A stretch of DNA of 64,000 nucleotides, taken from positions 1 to 64,000 of the forward strand of contig PYST01000089.1 in assembly GCA_003049485.1 (NCBI GenBank), read 5' to 3'. This stretch comes from Ophioceras dolichostomum (lineage: Eukaryota; Ascomycota; Sordariomycetes; Magnaporthales; Ophioceraceae). Shown here in pieces: positions 33,153 through 44,737 of the stretch (position 1 is its first letter; each line of letters opens with the position of its first letter). The notes under the pieces were generated by a model, which was given only the letters and a program-made list of their open reading frames with translations, made no database searches and was not told where the DNA came from. Made by a program: the position numbers and the translations under genes.

Positions 33153-35327
33153 ATGCGTCTCATCGATGTCCGCTCGTACAAGATCCGCGAATTCTTCGGC
33201 GAACGCATCCCGGACTACGCGATCCTGTCGCATACGTGGGGCGACGTCGATGATGAGGTCCGCTTTCAGGACATGCCGGTGTGGAAAAAGGGGGACGAGA
33301 ACACGATCTACGAAGTCCCGGTTTCCCCTGACGCCCGAGTCCGGTCGGAACCAGATCCATGGGATATCTTGTCGTCACTCAGGCGACTGGTCACCATGGT
33401 CGACTCTGGACTACAAGAATCCGTCCCATCGGAAGCGCAAGTTCATGTCGATGATGAGGAGGATCCACCAAAGGATATTCCTGTGCCCGCAACGAACGGG
33501 AGGAAAACTCGCGCGGATTCAGTCGCCTCCTCGCTTTCCTCCGTGCCGTCGACGCCGGATTTCTCCCTCTTTTCAGACTATCCTCGGCCTCCGCCAGTTG
33601 TTGTTCTCCAACTCCCAGACGAGGTGACGTCAAAACCAGGTTTCCAGAAGATCGCGTTCGCATGCCGCCAGGCAAAGAGAGACGGACTACGCTGGGTCTG
33701 GGTGGACACCTGCTGTATCGACAAGACCAGCAGCGCTGAGCTGAGCGAGGCTATCAACTCCATGTACGCCTGGTATCGCGACTCGACCGTGTGCTACGCG
33801 TACCTGTCTGACGTCCGCGGAGTGGAGGGGCTTCTTCATCAGCGATATTGGGAAGCTTCCTTTGCTGCTAGTCGCTGGTTCACCCGTGGTTGGACTCTAC
33901 AGGAGTTGATCGCGCCTGCAAAGATGTCGTTCTTCGGCGAAGGATGGGCGGCCCTCGGGACTCGGTCTCAGAATTCTCGCGTCATTGCGAGGACGACCGG
34001 TATCCACCAAGATCTTCTACAATACGCCGCAGCCCGGTCAGACCCCTCACCGGCAGCCAGACTAAATGGCTTCAGTGTTGCACAAAAGATGTCCTGGGCC
34101 GCGCGCAGGAAGTGCACCCGCGTCGAGGACACGGCTTACTGTCTCCTTGGTCTCTTTGAGGTATCCTTGCCGCTGCTCTACGGCGAGGGCACCCATGCGT
34201 TCCTGAGGCTTCAGGAAGAGATCGTTCGAACGACCGACGACCATTCCATCCTCGCCTGGACGGTTCCGGAAGACAGCCTGCGCAGGTGGCAGCCGAGCAG
34301 CGTCTTTGCCACGTCCCCGCTCGACTTCATCAAAAGCGGCGACGTTGTGTCGCTCCACGAGGAGGTCGCGGCTCCCAGCGTCGTGACCAAGAAAGGCCTG
34401 AACATGACCCTTCCGGTTAGGCTAGGGCCGATAACGAGCACCACTCCGCTTTACCGCAAGGTCACCCCCTGGGCCGTGTCCGACGCCGTCCTGAACTGCC
34501 GTCGGCTCGGGCATCCGGGCATGCGAATCGCGCTTCCGGTGGTTTTGGACAGCGACAGCGTCATACATGGCCGTGGCCATCTGGACTGCTACATCAGGCT
34601 GCAGACTTGCCACCACATCCTGGTCGCGGACTCAGAAAGGTACAGCGAGCCACTCCCCAGGGCTCGCGGCTCCCTGCAGCTTTTCCAAGATATTTTCCTG
34701 CGGACCCATCGACACAGATTTAAAAGCAACCCCTTTTATCAAGAAGTGGGTTTGAGCCGTGTCGTCCTCGGGATTAGTCAGCCTTCCTACTGGGACAAAG
34801 GCGATGCCCTGTGCCCGTACGCCATCACGAATATCTCTTCTTCCGGCACAATCGCGAGCGGCATAACAGTCAGACACCGGGAGGATAGAAGCTCCACGTA
34901 CATGCGTCTTGCGGATTTCGATACTGCAGAGACGGCAGTCCGCATTCGGAACTTCGACGGGCAGTGGCTGGTCGTCCGCTGCTGGCTCCAATTCGGAGCA
35001 AAACGCGAACGGGGCTGCGTCAAGCTCGAGATGTCGTCGGCTGATGCCGAGCCATCCTTCATCAACGAGCTGGTCTTCACTGACTTGCGGATCGTGGAAG
35101 GGACTCTGGCCAGCCTCTCCGTCCGCTTTGGCTTTGGTGTAGTCTCTGCTGAGCTGGACTGTCATCACGAGTGGGTGTCGTCGGATGACCTGCTGATACA
35201 TGTTGGGCTCAGCTTCACGAGCCAACCAGCACATCTGGTGGACGCATCCAGCCGCGAACTAAGCTCATGGGGGATTAACCAAACCAGTTTCTTTTGGGAG
35301 ATGTGGAAAAAGTTTCCCCCCTACTAG
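33153..35327 (+). CDS. HET-domain protein of the HET-E/DUF8212-like class with internal insertion
   Basis: A single exon of 724 aa from MRLIDVRSYKIREFFGERIP, the usual start of this HET subclass. Domain blocks are AILSHTWG (23-30), RWVWVDTCCIDKTSSAELSE (180-199), INSMYAWYRDSTVCYAYLSD, SRWFTRGWTLQELIAP and, after the domain, CTRVEDTAYCLLGLFEVSLP followed by LLYGEG, the conserved block following the HET domain. A hydrophilic, Ser/Asp/Glu/Pro-rich stretch of about 115 residues (45-160) is inserted between FQDMP and GFQKIAFACRQAKRDGLRW, where relatives usually have only a short linker. The rest of the protein is a beta-rich region of unknown role. Death-inducing function is inferred from family only. 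Confidence 0.88.
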   Translation: MRLIDVRSYKIREFFGERIPDYAILSHTWGDVDDEVRFQDMPVWKKGDENTIYEVPVSPDARVRSEPDPWDILSSLRRLVTMVDSGLQESVPSEAQVHVDDEEDPPKDIPVPATNGRKTRADSVASSLSSVPSTPDFSLFSDYPRPPPVVVLQLPDEVTSKPGFQKIAFACRQAKRDGLRWVWVDTCCIDKTSSAELSEAINSMYAWYRDSTVCYAYLSDVRGVEGLLHQRYWEASFAASRWFTRGWTLQELIAPAKMSFFGEGWAALGTRSQNSRVIARTTGIHQDLLQYAAARSDPSPAARLNGFSVAQKMSWAARRKCTRVEDTAYCLLGLFEVSLPLLYGEGTHAFLRLQEEIVRTTDDHSILAWTVPEDSLRRWQPSSVFATSPLDFIKSGDVVSLHEEVAAPSVVTKKGLNMTLPVRLGPITSTTPLYRKVTPWAVSDAVLNCRRLGHPGMRIALPVVLDSDSVIHGRGHLDCYIRLQTCHHILVADSERYSEPLPRARGSLQLFQDIFLRTHRHRFKSNPFYQEVGLSRVVLGISQPSYWDKGDALCPYAITNISSSGTIASGITVRHREDRSSTYMRLADFDTAETAVRIRNFDGQWLVVRCWLQFGAKRERGCVKLEMSSADAEPSFINELVFTDLRIVEGTLASLSVRFGFGVVSAELDCHHEWVSSDDLLIHVGLSFTSQPAHLVDASSRELSSWGINQTSFFWEMWKKFPPY

Positions 35328-36249
35328 GTGAAGAGGGAAACGTCTCTTGGTCGACTAATGCGCTGGGTTCAGCCATTGCGCCTCTTCCGCTAGTGACCAC
35401 TGCACTGAGTAGAATCCGCCATCCTCGAGTAGACCTATCTTGTAGGATAAGTGCGGGTCAGCCTGCAGAAAGAGTTCCGATTCCTGTTTCACTTGATCAC
35501 TCGAGTCAAGATGAGATGGCTGACAAATCCAGCAAGCTTAGGCCGGCAGGGATATCGTGGCACGGAAGCTCGTGGGATGAGCAGGAGAATGGACGCGTCG
35601 GGCAAGGTGCCGGCCCGCCATCGAGGCAGGGAACATCCTGCCGAAGGGCCAGACCTGTGTTGTACACCACGTAGCCGACGTCCGCGGAGTCCCGTGTGGC
35701 GCATTCATGTGAGGGGGCCGAGGTGGGAGGCCATCGAAGAGGAACTGAGATGGTAGAAATGGTGCTAGTTAGTTGTTCTGACACGTCTCAAATGAGAAGA
35801 GACAAAAGAAAAAACTCTAACCTCCGCCTCCACACCGACGATACTGAATGGGCCGGACGGGCATGGGGCACTCAAACCTCATCTTCTAGCAGGGCCACAT
35901 GCATCGAAACACTTCCGTTGCAACACAACACGACAGAAAAACCATTGAGCTGGTCGAGGTTGGCCGTCGATGTGCCTTGATAAAAATCAGACAACGGCCC
36001 GCTAAATCTCACTTTCTCCAGATCGCCATCATTTCCCCATAAACCTTTCGGCGAGCTTTGCATCCATCATCTGGCGCGTCTTTTCTCTTCATTTCCCCAC
36101 CCCATTCTTTGTCCGTTCTGCTTCTGGATCATCCACCACCCTCATCCGCTCGCTGAGCCAGCAGCCACCTACCTAGGTACCTACCGAGGTAGCCAGCCCA
36201 GCCCCTATTGTTGGATCGTCAGCCCATGCCTACTCCATGATGAAGCAAA
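35328..36249. promoter_or_regulatory. Spacer and upstream region of the Zn2Cys6 gene
   Basis: No gene is recognised. The last 200 bases are C/T-rich and include a TACCTAGGTACCTA-type palindromic motif near 36170-36190, a motif repeated elsewhere in the window. Confidence 0.4.
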
Positions 36250-38733
36250 ATGGATTTTGACATTTGCTACGACACCACCCCACAGCAGAATCAGTTCACA
36301 GTCTTACCATCGCGGCATTCTCCTCCTCTTCATACGAGTCATAGTAGGGTGCTTCCCCCACATCATCATCACCATCATCAACAGCAGCATCATCATCAGC
36401 CTCCACCACCCCCTGCACCCTTAGCACCGTTCATCCCTTCCCACAGTCCGGAAGCCGGCTCGAGCATCGGGGTGAACAGTGACGTCGCCTCCGCCGTGGA
36501 TCATGGCCCTTACATCAGCGACCATGACAGTGGACCCTCAATGGGCTTAGCCCTCGGTCCGGCCCCAGCAGTCCCACCTCCCCAGGACCGGACCGCGCCG
36601 AAGCCGTGTTTGACCTGTCGCCGTAGGCACGTCAAATGCGACAAGCGCATGCCCACCTGCTCCCGGTGCGCCAGGTTCGGACGTGAGTGTCTGGGCTATG
36701 CGCCACGGACCAAGAACAGCGCTGGCAGGTCGGTTGAGAAGGATGGAGTTCATGAACAGAACGAAAAGTGGCTGCCGTCGCCGACAACAGTTAGTTCCTC
36801 GCCCCCTAGCTTTCTCTATCCAACCCATCTCTACTACCATCACAAGCGGCGGAGGTACGATGTGGAAACAGTCGTGATGGCCCCACAGACATTGACAGCC
36901 ACCACCACCACCCAATATTCTAGGCTAACGACATCCAAGAGATCGACGGTGGCAGAGCGGCGGTCGTCGTGCGGAATCCTGGAGTGGTAGCTATGCATGC
37001 TGGCCATCCAACATTCGCGTTGGATCCATACAAGTTCAGCACCAGGCTGAAGGAGTACATCCACTACTGTGCGTGGTCAACCGCTGCACCTCTTTCGCTT
37101 CCATGAATACTTCTTCGTCTGCGGCTTTCCTCCGTCTCTCTCTCCCCGCCATCTCACCATCATCATCGGCAACGTCGTCCATCACCGGAGAGGGGAAAAG
37201 AAATATCAAATGCTGATTCGGCAAGATACACCCCGGAGCAGATGAAAATTATTCCTGCCGCCTGATCTCTCTTGGCCAAAACAACATCAACCCATGTCAG
37301 CAGTTCCTAAGCATGGTGCCCTTCAGCCCACTCGTCAGGAATCTCATAGTCACGGTGTCGAGCCATCACCGCATGAAGTGCAAGCCACCAAGCGAACTGT
37401 GTGTCAAAATATTCTCGTCCCTCGAGTGCGATGCTCCCGTTTCCTCCTCCCATTGAACTAAACGGAGCTACCCACCTGACCACCTACCTTGCTCTAACAT
37501 ACACTCCCATATCCACAGAGTCCCCGCCTCCCTCCGCCAAAGCATCCCCGTGACAACGGACGTCGACCTCCTCCGTCACAAGTCCGACGCGCTGGAGTGC
37601 TTCGTGCGCGGCATCGCGGACGCGGACGCGTCGGACGCCATGGTGGCCGCCATCGTGCTCATCATGTGGATCGCCCTTTTTGACCAGGAGCTGGGTATGT
37701 GGACGACGCACCTGCGGGCCATGCGCGAGCTGATGCGCAAGAGGGGCATCGCGAACGCGTCCATGGGCAACGTCACGGTGCCGTGGTCGGCGATGCAGGA
37801 GTACTTTGAGGAGATTTATGTCGTGTGGGTACCTACTTGCTGCCCCCTCCGCTCCCCTTTCATCACTCTGCCTCTTTGGGCTGCCTGTCACGCGATGCGT
37901 GTCAGCCCATTAGGGCGAGCCGAGTTGGATGGGGTCGATGGCCTAACTGACTGACCGACCGACGCCAACCATCCGCCACTTCCTCTAGACTGAGCGTCTT
38001 CGTATCAACAATGGCCCGCCACAAAGAAGACCCCATCGCGCTCTTCCCGCCCGCCATTCTTTCCTCAATCTGCACCCGCGCCGCCCGTCGGTCCTGGACG
38101 GGCTGTCCAGCAGAGATCATCGAGATCCTCGCGATTGTCAACCGGCTCGCGACGCAGATCTCCATCTCCACCGCGTCTCCCACGTCCTCCCCACAATTCT
38201 CCTCATCGCCCGCTCCGTCCTCCCCGCAGATGCTTCCTCCACCCCCATCCGCCGTCGACCTCGTCTTCGCGCGCCTCGCCGCCTTCTCCCCTCTCGACTT
38301 CGCAGTCACCAACGGCGAGTCCACGAACGTCGACGCACGGTACCACGCCGCGGCAGCGTACAAGGCCAGCACGTTCATCTACGCGCAGCACGCGCTCGGC
38401 AGCTGGAGGGGCCGCGGCAGCGCGGAGCTGCTGAACGAGGCCGTCGACTGCGCCGTGAGCCACATCGCGCAGGTGCCGCCCGGCAACACGCACTTCAAGG
38501 GCACGATGTGGCCGACGTGGATCGCGGGGATGGAAGCGCGGAGGGAGAACGAGGCGGCGAGGAGGTTCGTGGCGGAGAATCTGGAGGTGCAGTATGGGTT
38601 CCACAGCTCGTGGAGCATCAGGGTTGGGAAGGGGCTGTTACAGAGGATATGGGATCGGCCGCCTGAGGTGGCGGCGGAGAGGAGCTGGTTGGATGAGGTA
38701 TATGAGCATGCTGATGGGCTTTGTTTGGTGTGA
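36250..38733 (+). CDS. Zn2Cys6 fungal-type transcription factor
   Basis: Multi-exon gene. Exon 1 starts at 36250 and has an N-terminal His/Gln/Pro-rich stretch, then a perfect binuclear cluster with Cys at 120, 123, 130, 137, 140 and 147 (CLTCRRRHVKCDKRMPTC, SRCARFGREC). A second coding piece near 36924-37071 reads TFALDPYKFSTRLKEYIHYY. A third runs to 37824 (VDLLRHKSDALECFVRGIAD, LGMWTTHLRAMRELMRKRGI, YFEEIYVV), and a last exon covers 37989..38733 (donor GTGGGT at 37825, acceptor CTCTAG). The last two carry the helical fungal transcription factor region. Exact boundaries of introns 1 and 2 are not settled because several acceptors fit. It is a DNA-binding regulator acting in the nucleus; targets are unknown. 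Either the HET region or the metabolic genes downstream could be targets, but nothing in the sequence shows it. Confidence 0.78.
36360..36402 (+). repeat. CAT/CAG trinucleotide repeat encoding His/Gln run
   Basis: An imperfect cat/cac/cag repeat within the first exon of the Zn2Cys6 gene, giving a histidine- and glutamine-rich tract upstream of a proline run. Likely length-variable between strains. Confidence 0.8.
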
Positions 38734-41700
38734 ACTGGTACCTGCTGAGGTGGATAGTAGGGGGGTACCTGCCTGCCTAGGTACCTAGGTAGCTACTTGG
38801 TTTGGGACCCAAACAGGAGAGGGAAGGGAATGGGGACTGTGACAGGGATGTTAACGACTGTCATGTCATGTTTACTCTTCTCCTTCGAGACTCCAAACAT
38901 ATTGCCGGCTCGTGCTCGTGCTTCGGAGCTGTTCGAATATTCTGAACTGACGGAAATCATTGGAGAAAGGAGTTGGAGAAAAGTGATCGATGCATCCGTC
39001 CGTCCGTCTCCCCATCCAAGCATCTAACTATCCAACCATCGCGCTTGAATGGCCTTCATCGGTTCGCACCTCCGAGACATGTGAAGGACATTGTTGCTGT
39101 CGAACTGAGACATAATTCATTAGGAAGGCTTGGTCGTATAGTGAGCAGTCAGATCCAACCCGTGGTTCTCGCCGGCTTCTCTCCGCAGTATCTGCCTCGG
39201 TCGAGTCCCCGAGAGTGGTCCCAAATGTCGGACGGCGTCTTCACATGAAAAGAGTACGTCCCGGAGGACTTATAAATACATCGAGCGGGTGAATGGAAGT
39301 TTCTCGTCAGGCACGCACCTTCCGCTTCCACTTCCGGATGAGCATCGGGCGCTGGTGGTTGTTCAGCTGACTGTGTCCCAGGGAATATTTCCGCCTCTGG
39401 ACGGTCGCCGATGTGCCCATTGGTGTGCTGCTCTCGCCGCCTAGGGTAGTAGTGACGAACATCCTCCAAGTCTGGAGTAGAATATGGGGGAATACCGGTA
39501 CCACCAGTAAGTTCATCTAGCCCTAGTTGACTGCTGTTCCGAGATATTGGTGTCACTTTTGGGTTCCATAGGGGTGAGACAGAAAGCGTGGTAGAAGGTG
39601 AGTGGAGTCCTCGGAGCGATCGAGATATTACAAGAGATGGAATGAGAAACAATGGAAATCCATGGTGGTGCTGATAGTCCACAGATGGGCTATACTTTCT
39701 CTGTTTGGTTCCTGCTTTAGGTCCGTCTGTTTGTGCTGACTGCTAATGACTGCGGCACAGTAGTCCGTACCCACCTAATGAGAACGTGGGAGTGACGTTG
39801 AGATAAGATCTGGTCCCAGCGTTCCCCAGAGAATGGCGACATGCTCCGGTGGCTGCAGCCTGAAAGTCGTAAGTTCTTTCTGACAAGGGTCGTCGGATCA
39901 GGGAAGGGACGAACACGAATCCATCGTCCACACTTTCCACACATATCGCATCGCGTGTTCTCCTCGATTTCGCATTGGATTGGTAGGAATCTGCCATCCT
40001 TTCTTCATCACACCGCCCTCCTAGTTTTTTTCGCGCCCCGATTCATCCACTGAGAGATCAGGATTCTTGGAAACTGTGGACGAATCTTGACCGCCCTTAA
40101 CTCAACAAGTCAGCCGTCGGGCCTCATGACCATCCTTGACCTGCCCAACCTTCCCCGCAATCTCCACCGTGATCCGGGGTACACTTGACGTGCGTGTGGG
40201 GAAGCCATAGCAGGTCCCAATACCGAAGCTGTTAATATCTTCGTGGGAATGGAATGGCCGTCTAGGCTTTTATCACTTTCTCTAAATGGGAGCTCGCTGG
40301 AGACTGTCGTTCACGTACTCCCGGTTGACATCATGCTTGGACTTTCTCCACCCACCCACATTCTCGACTAAAGCAGTCTGGTGGCAGGGCCCAATGGCAG
40401 GTCGTAAGTGATACGGCAGCATCACATCAACAGCGCACACACGCACACGCGCACACGGAAAATGTCTGGTCCTCATTCTCTCTCGTCCCACACCTCCCTT
40501 CCGCCGCCGCTGCCGCCGGGACTGACAAGATGGGAAAGAGTGGCAGGGAGATCTGCTCTGAGCGGTGATATTTCTTGCAGTAACCCATCCCAAGACGGGA
40601 ATGCTCCCGGACCGAGGCTCAGGAACAGGAATTCCGGTCTGGCAATCTTTCCGTTGCATGTGCCTTGCGGGGAAATCGGTATTACTACCCGCCTAGTATT
40701 ATTCTTGTTCACTTCGTCGCGGCTCTGTTGATGTGTGGGCGATGATCATCCCCGGTTGCAAGACCTGCTGGATGCGGTCTTGGGCGCAAAGGACCCTACG
40801 CTCACTAACAGGATAGATTCCTACCGCCAAAAGGCCCTGATTGATAAGGAGGTGAGACCTAGGTGCTCGAGCTACTACGTAGAAAGATGCAAAAAAAACA
40901 AAAAACTGATGGTGTCGGTTGCCAAGCGAAAACAAAAATCATTTGCAATCAAGAGAAAACGCGGGGGTGGATTGATGATCGGTGCCTGTCCATCATCAGG
41001 CCCATCATCGTTCTCAACCGATCCCCGCCATCTCCACCTGCGCGTGTCTTACCCCAGATTTCAAGGGCATCCAGCCCTTCAAGCTAGGGCAAACCAATAC
41101 TTCCCATATTCCAACGTTATCCGACCACATGTTCCGCCGGCCTTTTTCTCACCTTTCCCTCTCCACATCTCCTCATCCCCTCCTCTTCAAGACAACAAGC
41201 CCGGTCCATTCCACCTCGTCACGCCCAAAATGGCGGCACATCCCGGCTCGGTCGTCGGGGCACCTTCCATTTACCGGCCATATCTCCTTGACCTCCTCCC
41301 TTCCTTCGAGGTCAGCTGGGCCATGCGGCGGGCGAATAGAGGTAACCCAACTCCCTACCCAAAGCCAACCGCGCGCCAACACTTGCGGCGCTGTCCAACC
41401 CCCGGGCAAGCCACCATCTGAACCCCTCCCTCTCCTCGACCCTGCCGACACCTTCAAGGTCTGTCTCCACCTCCGCGATACTACAGTAACTGCAATCATG
41501 AACCCGATCGTATTCGGGACCTGCCTTTGTCCAGGAACTGTCCCCCCTAGGTATCAACCCTTTCTCGCCTCAGGCTTTCGCGATGTAGCAGGCATTCACG
41601 GAAAATCTTGCCGGTTGGACCGCCCCCTCCCTTCGACCCTGCGAATTCCATTCATCTCCCATCTCTCGGTTAGGTCACGGCCATGATGGTCACGGGAGTA

Positions 41701-41895
41701 TATAGATCGGCTGTCTCGCCACCCCCTGAGTCTTCCATGATTTAGTCGCCGATCGTCTCGCGTCCCCCTGCCCGTCCCTCATCCCTTCTGCAAGGCCGGC
41801 TTGGCTGGTTTCTTTGGCCAAGTTTGCAGCTCTCCCGTCGTCCGCTCCACAACCCGTCATCAGGCCGGCTGCACGCCAACCAAAGACAAGACACA
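38734..41895. other. Long gene-poor region upstream of the carboxylesterase
   Basis: Over 3 kb with no recognisable gene. A reverse frame (39149..39682) is listed separately as a weak candidate. A forward frame 40735..41421 starts at GTG and lacks family features. A TACCTAGGTA-type motif lies near 38770-38795. The last 400 bases are C/T-rich and probably promoter. Confidence 0.4.
39149..39682 (-). CDS. Weak candidate small protein of unknown function
   Basis: A reverse frame of 177 aa from an ATG at 39682. The central part (LGLDELTGGTGIPPYSTPDL, EDVRHYYPRRREQHTNGH, PPAPDAHPEVEAE) has protein-like composition, and a GTGCGT donor follows at about 39320, so the real product could be shorter or spliced. 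I do not recognise it. The N-terminus is moderately hydrophobic. It could equally be chance coding potential. Confidence 0.22.
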   Translation of the reverse strand: MDYQHHHGFPLFLIPSLVISRSLRGLHSPSTTLSVSPLWNPKVTPISRNSSQLGLDELTGGTGIPPYSTPDLEDVRHYYPRRREQHTNGHIGDRPEAEIFPGTQSAEQPPAPDAHPEVEAEGACLTRNFHSPARCIYKSSGTYSFHVKTPSDIWDHSRGLDRGRYCGEKPARTTGWI

Positions 41896-43835
41896 ATGAG
41901 GGGCACTACTATTCTTCTTCCCTTCATCAGCGCCCTCATGGTGCGACTGGGAGAGGCGGTGGCGCTGCCGGCCATCCCAGCCCCGCCGCAGACTCCCGCG
42001 CTGGAGGAGCGCGCCGCCCGCGTGACCGTCTCTCTGGGGCCGTCGGCGACAGTGATCGGTGGGTCACTGCTCAACGTGGAGTCCTTCAAGGGCATCCCGT
42101 ACGCGAACGCGCCGGTCGGCAACCTGCGCATGAAGCCGCCCCAGAGGCGGACCGCCGCGCTGGGGACCTTCGACGCGACCATGCTGGTGGCGCCCTCGTG
42201 CCCGCAGATGTTCTTCTCCACGGGCAGCGGCGACTTCCTCTCGCAGGTGATCGGCGACGTCCTCAGCACGGGACTGTTCCAGACGGTCACGGGCGCGACG
42301 GAGGACTGCCTCAACATCAACGTCCAGCGACCAGCGGGCACAAAGGCCGGCGACAAGCTTCCAGTGCTCTTCTGGATTTTCGGAGGTGGCTTTGAGGTTT
42401 GTCAATATTCCCCCACCCCCTGAGCCAACACTCGCGGCGCAGCACTCAGGGGCTGCGGGGGCGGCGAATGCAATTAGGGTCATTCATGTGTGTGTTGCGG
42501 GCCGAAGGAGGGTGGGCGGAATTGATGGCCTAGGGGGCACATGAAACTTGCACAAAAGCGGAAAACTAATGCAATCCGCCTTAACAACATATATAGCTCG
42601 GCTCAACTGCCATGTATGACGGCACGCCGCTCCTAACCAACGGCGTAAACATCGGCCAGCCGTTTATCTTCGTGGCGGTGAACTACCGCACCGGCGGATT
42701 CGGCTTCATGCCGGGCTCCAAGATCCTCGCTGAGGGCTCCGCCAACGCCGGCCTGCTCGACCAGCGCATGGGCCTCGAGTGGGTGGCCGACAACATCGCC
42801 GCGTTCGGGGGCGACCCGGACAAGGTGACCATCTGGGGCGAGTCCGCGGGCGCCATCTCCGTGTTCGACCAGATGGCGCTGTACGGCGGCAACAACACCT
42901 ACAAAGGCAAGAAGCTCTTCCGCGCCGGCATCATGAACTCCGGTAGCATGGTCCCAGCCGACCCCGTCGACTGTCCCAAGGGCGAGGCCGTCTACGCCGC
43001 GGTCGTGAAAGCCGGCGGCTGCGCCTCTGCGTCGGACTCGCTCGCCTGTCTCCGTGCCCTGCCATACCTCGACTTTCTCAACGCCGCCAACTCCGTCCCG
43101 GGAATCCTGTCCTACAACTCCGTCGCGCTGTCGTACCTGCCCCGCCCAGACGGGAAGGTCCTCCCCAAGAGCCCGGAGCTGCTCGTCGCAGAAGGCAAGT
43201 ACGCGGCCGTGCCGATGATCATCGGCGACCAAGAGGACGAGGGCACGCTCTTCGCCCTCTTCCAGCCCAACATCACCACCACCTCGCGGCTCGTCCAGTA
43301 CCTCGACGACATCTTCTTCCAGGGCGCGACCACCGCCCAGCTGCAGGGCCTAGTGGACACCTACTCCATCTGGCTGACCGAGGGCTCGCCCTTCGGCACC
43401 GGCATCTTCAACGAGATCTACCCGGGCTTCAAGCGCCTGGCCGCCATCCTAGGCGACCTGGTGTTTACGCTCACGCGCCGCGCCTTCCTAGCGAAGACCA
43501 GCCTCGTCAACCCGTCGGTGCCCAGCTGGTCGTACCTCGCGTCCTACGACTACGGCACGCCCATCCTCGGCACGTTCCACGGCAGCGACTTGCTGCAGGT
43601 GTTCTACGGGATCCTGCCCAACTACGCGAGCAAAAGCATCATGACCTACTACACGAACTTCCTGTACAACCTGGACCCCAACGTGGGGAAGGCTGGGTAC
43701 ATGAAATGGCCCAAGTGGGCGGAGGGCCAGAAGCTGATGCAGTTCTTTGATGATAGTGGCGCGTTGCTGGCGGATAATTTCCGGCAGGACAGCTACCAGT
43801 ATATCGCAGCGAATGTGGCTGCGTTCCGCATCTGA
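41896..43835 (+). CDS. Secreted type-B carboxylesterase/lipase (alpha/beta hydrolase, C. rugosa lipase-like family)
   Basis: Two exons, 41896..42396 and 42597..43835, give 579 aa; the 200-nt intron (donor GTTTGT, acceptor TATAG) joins GGGFE to LGSTAMYDG. A signal peptide (ILLPFISALMVRLGEAVALP) precedes the domain. Family marks are FKGIPYANAPVGNLRMKPPQ, EDCLNINVQRP, the oxyanion loop FGGGFE, VAVNYRTGGFGF, the nucleophile elbow TIWGESAGAISV (Ser about residue 250), an acidic residue in GDQEDEGTLFAL and a C-terminal His in GTFHGSDLLQVFYG. It hydrolyses ester bonds outside the cell; substrate is not predictable. Two direct repeats follow downstream at 44047 and 44420. Confidence 0.92.
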
Positions 43836-44046
43836 ATGGGAGATATCTGTGCGGGAGGCCTGCCTAGTCTGGTAGTCCATAGCTGTATGTATGAGTTGGC
43901 TACGACCCCCTACGTAACGAATGATGATCACTCGGGCTCTTGGGTTTTTCCACACGTTTGCCAGTGTGGGTGGCTAGGCACCCAATGGTTGCATTGCTGC
44001 CTGGTCGAAGTGAAGTGAAATGGAAAAGTGCAGTTTTTATCGCCGG

Positions 44047-44366
44047 CAGGCGCAACCTCCGGCAGGCACAGCCTTGTAGACTCTTGTAACGGACCAATCT
44101 CGTTGGCGTGTGTGTTGGAATGCTTCGGAGGGGTAGCAGTTCTGCATGCAAGTCCACATCACCGCCCGGATGCTGTATCACTTCGCGATATCTCTTCTTG
44201 CCTCTGAATGGGTAGACGCGGCCCGTTGGCCTCAAAACACAGCCCCATTTCTCTACTTGCAGTGGTCTGATCGGATAATATCGGAGCGGAGAGCAAATAA
44301 CATATCTGAGAGCTGTATCCTTTTATGCGAGTGCATGCGCTCTAGGAGTCTTGAAAGTACGGACCT
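44047..44366. repeat. Direct repeat, copy 1 (about 320 bp)
   Basis: Copy 1 of a near-tandem direct repeat whose second copy starts 373 bases later. Identity is roughly 90% by eye. No ORF, terminal inverted repeat or tRNA-like structure identifies it as a known element. Confidence 0.9.
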
Positions 44367-44419
44367 GTAAGGTAGTAGAGATCTTCCTAGATAGGTACCT
44401 AGATACCTTTCATCACCAG

Positions 44420-44737
44420 CAGGCACAACCTCCGGTAGGCACAGCCTTGTAGACTCTTGTAACGGACCAATCTCGTTGGCGTGTGTGTTGGAATGCTTCG
44501 GAGGGGTAGCAGTTCTGCATGTAAGTCCACATCACTGCCCGGATGCTGTGACACCTCGCGATATCTCTTCTTGCCTCTGAATGGGTAGACGTGGCCCGTT
44601 AGCCTCAAAATACAGCCCCATTTCTCTACTTGCCGTGGTCTGATCGGACAATAACGGAGCGGAGAGCATATAGACCAATCTTAGAGCTGTATCCGTTTGT
44701 ATGACTGCATGCGTTTCGGTAGTCTCGAACGGACCTA
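44420..44737. repeat. Direct repeat, copy 2 (about 318 bp)
   Basis: Copy 2 of the repeat at 44047. Most differences are C/T or G/A transitions, several of the CpA to TpA kind (for example gcaag to gtaag, acacag to atacag, gttggc to gttagc), consistent with mild repeat-induced point mutation. The copies are separated by a short palindromic tagataggtacctagata segment. Confidence 0.9.

Noticed and set aside
40735..41421. Forward ORF of 228 aa upstream of the esterase
   Set aside because: Opens at GTG, not ATG; basic and Ser/Pro-rich with no family resemblance; probably promoter sequence.
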